Shown here in pieces: positions 58,597 through 64,000 of a DNA stretch of 64,000 nucleotides. Location: contig NZ_JAIUDA010000002.1 in the NCBI RefSeq assembly GCF_020179835.1, positions 62,001 to 126,000 of the forward strand, given 5' to 3'. A model generated the notes under the pieces. It was not told the DNA's origin. It searched no databases and saw only the letters and a list, made by a program, of their open reading frames with translations. Source of the stretch: Pantoea sp. alder81 (GTDB lineage: Bacteria; Pseudomonadota; Gammaproteobacteria; Enterobacterales; Enterobacteriaceae). Numbering within the stretch: position 1 is the stretch's first letter; each line of letters opens with the position of its first letter. A program made the translations under genes and the position numbers.

Positions 58597-59502
58597 TTAT
58601 CTGCCACGGACCAGCGGTAATAGTTCATCCATTTTTTTCTCGACTGCGGCTTTACCTGCCGCGATGGCTTCTTCTGCACGATGGAAATCCAGTGTGGATA
58701 TCTGCGGACAAAACGGTTGAATCAACACATCCGGTGGATCGCCCGCCATACGGTTACGTTTAAGACGGTTTTCCAGAATCTGGATGGATGTGGACATGAT
58801 CTCCATAGCACCCGGCGTCTGATTTGCACGACGGTGCGTCAGTCCCAATATGCGCTGGCGCAGTTTTTTGCCCCAGCTTAATGCTTCTGCCGCGGCCTCT
58901 TCTTCGCCGCTTTGGGGTGTCACCGATAATAAATCCTGCTGCATTAAATGCGCGTCGTGCTGTAAGTCGACCGCGATGACAATGTCAGCGCCCAGCGCAC
59001 GCGTCAGGGAGATCGGCACCGGATTAACCACGGCTCCATCCACCAGCCAGTAACCATTGTAGCCAACAGGTGGTAATAAGCCTGGCATACTACAGGAAGC
59101 TCGCACCGCCTGATGCAGATCGCCCTCGGTTAACCACAACTCACGACCGGTACTTAAATTTGAAGCCACAACACCAAAAGGTTTGTTGCACCCTTCAATA
59201 AATTCATTCGGGATCAACTGACGGATGTGGCTGAAAACGCGGTCACCGCGTAACAACCCGCCTCGCTGCCACGACAGATCCATCAAGCGGATAACGTCCC
59301 AGTAGCGGAATGCGCTTACCCACTTTTCCATCACGCCCAGCCGATTATTGACGTACGCCGATCCCACCAGCGCGCCGACTGAGCAGCCTGCAACCACATC
59401 AATTTCAATGCCGGCACGCTCCAGTGCATTAATTACACCGATGTGCGCCCAACCCTTAGCGGCACCTGACCCCAGGGCCAGCCCGATCCTCACCTTTCTC
59501 AT
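58597..59502 (-). CDS. rssA: RssA, patatin-like phospholipase-family protein
   Basis: 301 residues with the patatin elements: oxyanion segment GSGAAKGWAHIGVI, nucleophile serine in AGCSVGALVG and catalytic aspartate in DGAVVNPVP. Substrate unknown; encoded upstream of rssB as in E. coli. Divergent from ychJ. Confidence 0.94.
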   Translation of the reverse strand: MRKVRIGLALGSGAAKGWAHIGVINALERAGIEIDVVAGCSVGALVGSAYVNNRLGVMEKWVSAFRYWDVIRLMDLSWQRGGLLRGDRVFSHIRQLIPNEFIEGCNKPFGVVASNLSTGRELWLTEGDLHQAVRASCSMPGLLPPVGYNGYWLVDGAVVNPVPISLTRALGADIVIAVDLQHDAHLMQQDLLSVTPQSGEEEAAAEALSWGKKLRQRILGLTHRRANQTPGAMEIMSTSIQILENRLKRNRMAGDPPDVLIQPFCPQISTLDFHRAEEAIAAGKAAVEKKMDELLPLVRGR

Positions 59503-59598
59503 CGCACCTCGTGATTAGTCTGGTACGTAGCATCCCGCTCAGCAGTCGGCTACCATAGCGCACACTTTAATTAACTTTAATCACTCACAGGAGATGAC

Positions 59599-60054
59599 GT
59601 GTCTGAAAAGTGCCCCTGCTGCAGCGGAAAGCAGTATAGCTTATGTTGCCAGCCCTTTCTGAACGGTCAGGCATTCCCTGCCAGCGCTGAACAATTAATG
59701 CGTTCGCGCTATACCGCCTATGTTGAAAAGAATGCTGGCTATCTGGCTTCGAGCTGGCACTCCAGTAAGCGTGTGGCCGACCTTGAGACGTTATTATCTG
59801 AAAGTTTTTCCGGCACTGAATGGCTGGGCTTGAATGTAACCCGTTGTAATCATGGAAGCCATGAGAATGAAGCCTTTGTGACCTTTTTTGCGCGTTACCG
59901 CGAAAAAGAGCGCACTTCGGCCATCTATGAATGTTCACGCTTTCTTCGTGAGGATCAACGCTGGTACTATATCGACGGAACGGTGCCCGAGCTGGGGCGC
60001 AACGATCGCTGTCCTTGTGGCTCCGATAAAAAATACAAAAAATGTTGTGGTTAA
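59599..60054 (+). CDS. ychJ: YchJ, SEC-C motif protein
   Basis: 151 residues starting at GTG 59599 with AGGAG at 59589-59593. Zinc-binding SEC-C motifs occur at both ends (CPCCSGKQYSLCC near the start and CPCGSDKKYKKCCG at the C-terminus) around an NTF2-like middle. Function unknown. Upstream of purU as in E. coli. Confidence 0.94.
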   Translation: MSEKCPCCSGKQYSLCCQPFLNGQAFPASAEQLMRSRYTAYVEKNAGYLASSWHSSKRVADLETLLSESFSGTEWLGLNVTRCNHGSHENEAFVTFFARYREKERTSAIYECSRFLREDQRWYYIDGTVPELGRNDRCPCGSDKKYKKCCG

Positions 60055-60111
60055 TCTGGACAGATGCACAACGGCTTTACCATTCATCGCTTTGACAGGA
60101 CTCTGATCGAG

Positions 60112-60960
60112 ATGCAAGCGCAAAACACGCAACGAAAAGTTTTACGGACCATTTGCCCAGATGCGAAAGGTCTGATCGCCAAGATCACCAACATTTGCTA
60201 CAAGCATGAACTCAACATTGTGCAAAACAATGAGTTTGTCGATCACCGTACCGGGCGCTTTTTCATGCGCACAGAGCTGGAAGGGATTTTCAACGACAAT
60301 ACTCTGCTGGCCGATCTCGACAGCGCGTTACCGGTGGGTTCCGTACGTGAACTGCAGAGTGCCGGCCGCCGTCGCGTGGTGATTCTGGTGACCAAAGAGG
60401 CGCACTGCCTGGGCGATTTACTGATGAAATGCGCGTTTGGTGGTCTCGATATGGAGATTGCCGCCGTCATCGGTAACCATGAAACGCTGCGCTCGCTGGT
60501 TGAACGTTTTGATATTCCGTTTGTGCTGGTCAGTCATGAAGGCCTGACGCGTGAAGAGCATGACAACCGCATGGGCGATGAAATTGATCGTTATCAGCCT
60601 GATTACGTCGTGCTGGCAAAATACATGCGCGTGCTGACACCGGCTTTCGTTCAGCGTTACCCAAATCAGATCATCAATATTCACCACTCGTTCCTGCCTG
60701 CCTTCATCGGCGCGCGCCCTTACCATCAGGCTTACGAGCGTGGCGTGAAAATTATCGGCGCTACCGCGCACTACGTGAATGACAACCTTGATGAAGGTCC
60801 GATCATCATGCAGGACGTGATCAACGTTGATCACAGCTACACCGCAGAAGAGATGATGCGTGCCGGTCGTGATGTCGAGAAGAATGTTCTGAGCCGTGCG
60901 CTCTACAAAGTGCTGGGACAGCGCGTATTCGTTTACGGTAACCGCACCATCATTCTGTAA
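60112..60960 (+). CDS. purU: formyltetrahydrofolate deformylase PurU
   Basis: 282 residues (E. coli 280). N-terminal ACT domain (RTICPDAKGLIAKITN), C-terminal formyl-transferase fold with IINIHHSFLPAFIGA and an Asp in VNDNLDEGPII. Releases formate from 10-formyl-THF to balance one-carbon pools. ATG 60112 gives the family start; the open frame begins 16 codons earlier with no SD. Confidence 0.95.
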   Translation: MQAQNTQRKVLRTICPDAKGLIAKITNICYKHELNIVQNNEFVDHRTGRFFMRTELEGIFNDNTLLADLDSALPVGSVRELQSAGRRRVVILVTKEAHCLGDLLMKCAFGGLDMEIAAVIGNHETLRSLVERFDIPFVLVSHEGLTREEHDNRMGDEIDRYQPDYVVLAKYMRVLTPAFVQRYPNQIINIHHSFLPAFIGARPYHQAYERGVKIIGATAHYVNDNLDEGPIIMQDVINVDHSYTAEEMMRAGRDVEKNVLSRALYKVLGQRVFVYGNRTIIL

Positions 60961-60966
60961 GCTTCC

Positions 60967-60997
60967 TGGCGCTGAATTGTGCAACTCTTCAGCGCCA
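60967..60997 (+). terminator. stem-loop after purU
   Basis: 10-bp perfect stem TGGCGCTGAA / TTCAGCGCCA with an 11-base loop, 6 bases after the purU stop; no T-run, so Rho-dependent or 3'-stabilising. Confidence 0.45.
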
Positions 60998-61041
60998 CGG
61001 ATGAAAAGTGGGCAAACGATTCATATTTTTGTTTTCAGCGC

Positions 61042-61078
61042 TTTACAGTCAGAGCGCATTTGATATGATGCGCCCCGC
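61042..61078 (+). promoter_or_regulatory. tyr tRNA operon promoter
   Basis: TTTACA (61042-61047), 16-base spacer, TATGAT (61064-61069) and the G/C discriminator GCGCCCCGC, nearly identical to the stringently controlled E. coli tyrT promoter. Confidence 0.9.
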
Positions 61079-61104
61079 TTTCAGGCATATTAATTCAGGC
61101 CAGT

Positions 61105-61189
<85 letters not shown>

Positions 61190-61234
61190 TCTGAATTATC
61201 TCCTCGCCTGAATCTTCAAGAGCTTTATATCCCT

Positions 61235-61319
<85 letters not shown>

Positions 61320-61435
61320 TCTCTCGTCATTCCCCTATTGCTTCTATCGCTGTTTCTTCCCAATCCAACCCATGACTTTTTAACGAAAACTCGTTACCAT
61401 CCCGGCATACTTTTGCGGATAAAAATGGCAGCGAA

Positions 61436-62248
61436 ATGAAATTCATCTCTTTCAACATCAATGGTTTGCGCGCACGCCCTCATCAACTAGAAGCCCTCGT
61501 CGAACAGCATCAGCCAGATGTTATCGGCTTGCAGGAAACCAAAGTCCACGATGACATGTTCCCGCTCGAAGACGTCAGCAAACTGGGTTACAACGTGTTT
61601 TATCACGGTCAGAAAGGCCATTATGGCGTCGCGCTGCTGACCAAAGCGCAGCCTGTCTCCGTTCGTCGTGGATTTCCCGGTGATAATGAGGAATCACAGC
61701 GCCGTTTGATCATGGCGGAAATCCCCAGCCCGATTGGCGACATCACCGTAATTAACGGTTACTTCCCGCAGGGTGAGAGCCGTGACCATCCGACCAAATT
61801 CCCGGCAAAAGAGAAGTTCTACCGCGATTTACAGGATTATCTGGAACAGCAGCTGGCAATCGATAAGCCGGTGCTGATCATGGGTGACATGAATATCAGC
61901 AGTACCGATCTCGATATCGGCATTGGCGAAGATAACCGTAAGCGCTGGCTGCGCACCGGTAAATGCTCATTCCTGCCAGAAGAGCGTGAGTGGATGGATC
62001 GTCTGCTGCAGTGGGGACTGGTGGATACCTGGCGCGCCAAATACCCGGAAACAGCTGACCGCTTCTCCTGGTTCGACTACCGTTCAAAAGGCTTTGATGA
62101 TAACCGGGGTCTGCGTATCGACCTGTTGCTGGCCAGTCAGCCGCTGGCCGCACGTTGCATTGAAAGTGGCATTGATTACGAGATCCGCAGCATGGAAAAA
62201 CCGTCGGATCATGCGCCGGTCTGGTCGACGTTCAATCTGGACAAATAA
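61436..62248 (+). CDS. xthA: exonuclease III XthA
   Basis: 270 residues (E. coli 268), AP endonuclease/exonuclease fold. Metal-binding E34 in GLQETK, NGYFPQG, GDMNIS, and the catalytic His in SDHAPVW. Acts on abasic sites and 3'-blocked ends in base excision repair. Monocistronic, between the tRNA genes and a strong terminator. Confidence 0.97.
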   Translation: MKFISFNINGLRARPHQLEALVEQHQPDVIGLQETKVHDDMFPLEDVSKLGYNVFYHGQKGHYGVALLTKAQPVSVRRGFPGDNEESQRRLIMAEIPSPIGDITVINGYFPQGESRDHPTKFPAKEKFYRDLQDYLEQQLAIDKPVLIMGDMNISSTDLDIGIGEDNRKRWLRTGKCSFLPEEREWMDRLLQWGLVDTWRAKYPETADRFSWFDYRSKGFDDNRGLRIDLLLASQPLAARCIESGIDYEIRSMEKPSDHAPVWSTFNLDK

Positions 62249-62250
62249 TG

Positions 62251-62283
62251 AAACAGCGTGGCGTGAAAACGCCACGCTGTTTA
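62251..62283. terminator. terminator between xthA and ynjH
   Basis: 13-bp stem AACAGCGTGGCGT / ACGCCACGCTGTT with loop GAAA, then TTATTTG on the plus strand; the ynjH stop overlaps its right edge. Confidence 0.85.
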
Positions 62284-62577
62284 TTTGATGATTTTCCAGA
62301 TAAGCGGGTTAGTGCCCATCACTTTTTCATCACGCCCACACTGCAGCAGTACGCCTTCCGCTTTGACGACCGCCCCTTCAGAATAACTGCGATTCTCATA
62401 GGTGCAGCACTGCAGGCAGTTGCTCTGCTGATTATTCTGGCCCTGTGTCCAGACTTCAGGTGGCATATCAACCACCACATCCGTATTGCCCATGCGACTG
62501 TTTTCCGGCTGGCGGTTTGCCAGCGCCGAATTCGTGCACAGCAGCAGCCCGCTAAGCGCTAATAGGATATAACGCAT
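62281..62577 (-). CDS. ynjH: YnjH, DUF1496-family exported protein
   Basis: 98 residues with a signal peptide ([20 protein letters not shown]). The mature part has NTDVVVDMPPEVW and the cysteine pattern CLQCCTYENRSYSEGAVV...LQC typical of the family; disulfides are likely. Function unknown. ATG 62577 overlaps the topB TGA (TGATG), so the two are coupled. Confidence 0.85.
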   Translation of the reverse strand: MRYILLALSGLLLCTNSALANRQPENSRMGNTDVVVDMPPEVWTQGQNNQQSNCLQCCTYENRSYSEGAVVKAEGVLLQCGRDEKVMGTNPLIWKIIK

Positions 62578-64000
62578 CACTCTGTCTCCTTGGTTTTACG
62601 CCGGGTCGATTTCGGTTTTGCTTTACGTTTAGCGGCCGGTGCGGCAATGCCTCTAAATGATTGCAACGAGGGTCGCTGACGCGCTTCGCCAATTAACCCG
62701 ATCAGCGTGGAGACCAGCGGCTGCATAAACTCATCATAGCGGCAGGCCTTTTCACTGATGCGCGTTAATGTCGATTCCCACTGAGCCGTCATATCTGGCC
62801 GGGCCGCCATTTCAGGTAATGCATGGATCAGCGCCCTGCCCGCATCCGTAGAATGAATATAGCGGCCTTTCTTCACGAGGAATGTCCGGCGGAACAATAA
62901 TTCGATGATGCCGGCTCGCGTCGCTTCCGTCCCTAAACCATCGGTCGCACGCAGCACTTTCTTTAATTCTTTATCCTGAACAAAGCGCGCGATGCCGGTC
63001 ATGGCGGATAACAGAGTGGCATCGGTAAATGGGCGCGGCGGCTGTGTCTGCTTGGCGAGCACTTCACCGCACTCACACAGCAGCTCATCGCCCTTTGCCA
63101 CGACAGGTAAAGGCGTGCCATCGTTCTCTTCATCACGCTCTTTACTGCCGAGTAAGGCACGCCAACCCGCTTCTGCCAGAAAGCGTGCTTTCGCAACAAA
63201 CTTGCCACCGCCAATCTCGAGATCGATAACGCATTTGCGAAACACTGCATCAGGGCAGAATTGCATCAGATACTGACGTGCCACCAGGCCGTAAATGTTG
63301 GCTTCATTTTCCGTCAGATTCACTTTGCTGGAGCGGGCGGTGGGGATGATGGCGTGATGCGCATCGACCTTCTTATCGTCCCAGCAGCGGTTCTTCTTAT
63401 CGGGATTAAAATCCGTCGGCGGTTTCAGATTAGGCTGATGCGCCTGAATCGCATTCAGCACCGCATGGCGTCCGGCGAAATGTTCGTCCGGCAAATAACG
63501 ACTGTCAGAACGCGGATAGGTAATCAGCTTGTGGGTTTCATACAGACGCTGGCAGCAGTCCAGTACGTTTTGCGCGCTGAGACCAAAACGCTTCGCTGCT
63601 TCAATCTGCAGGCTGGAGAGCGAAAAAGGCAGCGGCGCGGTGTCAGATTCCCGTTTGTCGTTATAGCCGGTGACCATAGCCGGCTTACCGTTGATACGCT
63701 CCAATACGTGATCGGCCAGCGATCGGTGTAACAGGCGGCCTTCTTCATCCTGCCAGGGTTCGCAGGCATCGCTGGGTATCCAGCTGGCAATGAAACGCTC
63801 ATCCTTCGGCGTCACGATGTGCGCTTTCACTTCGAAGTAATCTTTCGGAATGAAGTTTTCGATCTCTTCATCGCGACGCACCACCAGGCCGAGCACCGGT
63901 GTCTGAACGCGTCCTACCGACAACACGCCATCGTAACCGGCATTGCGCCCTAACAGCGTAAACGCACGGGTCATATTGATGCCGTAGAGCCAATCTGCGC
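62577..64000 (-). CDS. topB: DNA topoisomerase III TopB, 3' part
   Basis: C-terminal 474 residues; the frame is open to the window edge (ADWLYGIN precedes [11 protein letters not shown]), so the start lies outside. Type IA core with catalytic tyrosine in [14 protein letters not shown], conserved [12 protein letters not shown] and [14 protein letters not shown]. Decatenates replication intermediates. The C-terminus is Lys/Arg-rich ([12 protein letters not shown]). Confidence 0.96.
   Translation of the reverse strand, partial: ADWLYGINMTRAFTLLGRNAGYDGVLSVGRVQTPVLGLVVRRDEEIENFIPKDYFEVKAHIVTPKDERFIASWIPSDACEPWQDEEGRLLHRSLADHVLERINGKPAMVTGYNDKRESDTAPLPFSLSSLQIEAAKRFGLSAQNVLDCCQRLYETHKLITYPRSDSRYLPDEHFAGRHAVLNAIQAHQPNLKPPTDFNPDKKNRCWDDKKVDAHHAIIPTARSSKVNLTENEANIYGLVARQYLMQFCPDAVFRKCVIDLEIGGGKFVAKARFLAEAGWRALLGSKERDEENDGTPLPVVAKGDELLCECGEVLAKQTQPPRPFTDATLLSAMTGIARFVQDKELKKVLRATDGLGTEATRAGIIELLFRRTFLVKKGRYIHSTDAGRALIHALPEMAARPDMTAQWESTLTRISEKACRYDEFMQPLVSTLIGLIGEARQRPSLQSFRGIAAPAAKRKAKPKSTRRKTKETE

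Overview
The window is chromosomal DNA of a gamma-proteobacterium of the order Enterobacterales, most likely family Erwiniaceae (Pantoea/Erwinia type). This is inferred from gene order and protein similarity recalled from memory; no search was run. Most of it follows the Escherichia coli backbone segment yciR-osmB-yciH-pyrF-lapBA-pgpB-ribA-acnA-cysB-topA-yciN-sohB-yciK-btuR-rluB-yciO-rnm-trp-ompW-yciCBA-tonB-yciI-clsA-yciU-opp-ychE-adhE-tdk-hns-galU-rssBA-ychJ-purU-tRNA-Tyr. Lineage-specific insertions and losses break it up. At the right end the order jumps to xthA-ynjH-topB, which lies elsewhere in E. coli.

Layout. 1-1.1 kb: the 3' end of a CstA/BtsT-family pyruvate/peptide transporter gene and its small YbdD/YjiX-type partner. 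1.2-4.1 kb: a complete RpfR/RpfF pair, a diffusible signal factor (DSF) synthase convergent with its N-terminal-PAS-GGDEF-EAL receptor; this is the most notable system here. 4.2-6.1 kb: KdgT permease with a KdgR-like box, and an orphan AraD-type epimerase. 6.4-26.2 kb: housekeeping genes (pyrimidine, LPS quality control, riboflavin, aconitase, CysB, topoisomerase I, cobalamin, RluB, RNase AM), with a cluster of three very small genes between acnA and cysB and a lipoprotein serine protease between rluB and yciO. 26.3-33.1 kb: the complete trp operon with promoter/operator, an unusually long leader peptide, an attenuator, and separate trpG and trpD. 33-40.6 kb: envelope genes (BON lipoprotein, OmpW with a perfect FNR box, YciC/YciB, TonB, cardiolipin synthase) and two small genes. 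40.6-48.6 kb: an opp operon with two tandem oppA genes, a one-base frameshift in oppC, and an upstream region with a paired NtrC-like enhancer and a perfect CRP core site. 48.6-53.9 kb: ychE, adhE, tdk, hns. 54-57.3 kb: a galU-ugd-UDP-glucuronate epimerase operon. 57.4-61 kb: rssB, rssA, ychJ, purU. 61-64 kb: two identical tRNA-Tyr genes, xthA, ynjH and a truncated topB.

How it fits together. RpfF would make a cis-2-unsaturated fatty acid, and RpfR would turn its presence into altered c-di-GMP turnover. galU-ugd-epimerase supply UDP-glucose, UDP-glucuronate and UDP-galacturonate for capsule or LPS. trpEGDCBA turns chorismate into tryptophan. The opp operon imports oligopeptides, and its upstream sites suggest nitrogen and carbon control. 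No CRISPR array, prophage or insertion sequence was seen.
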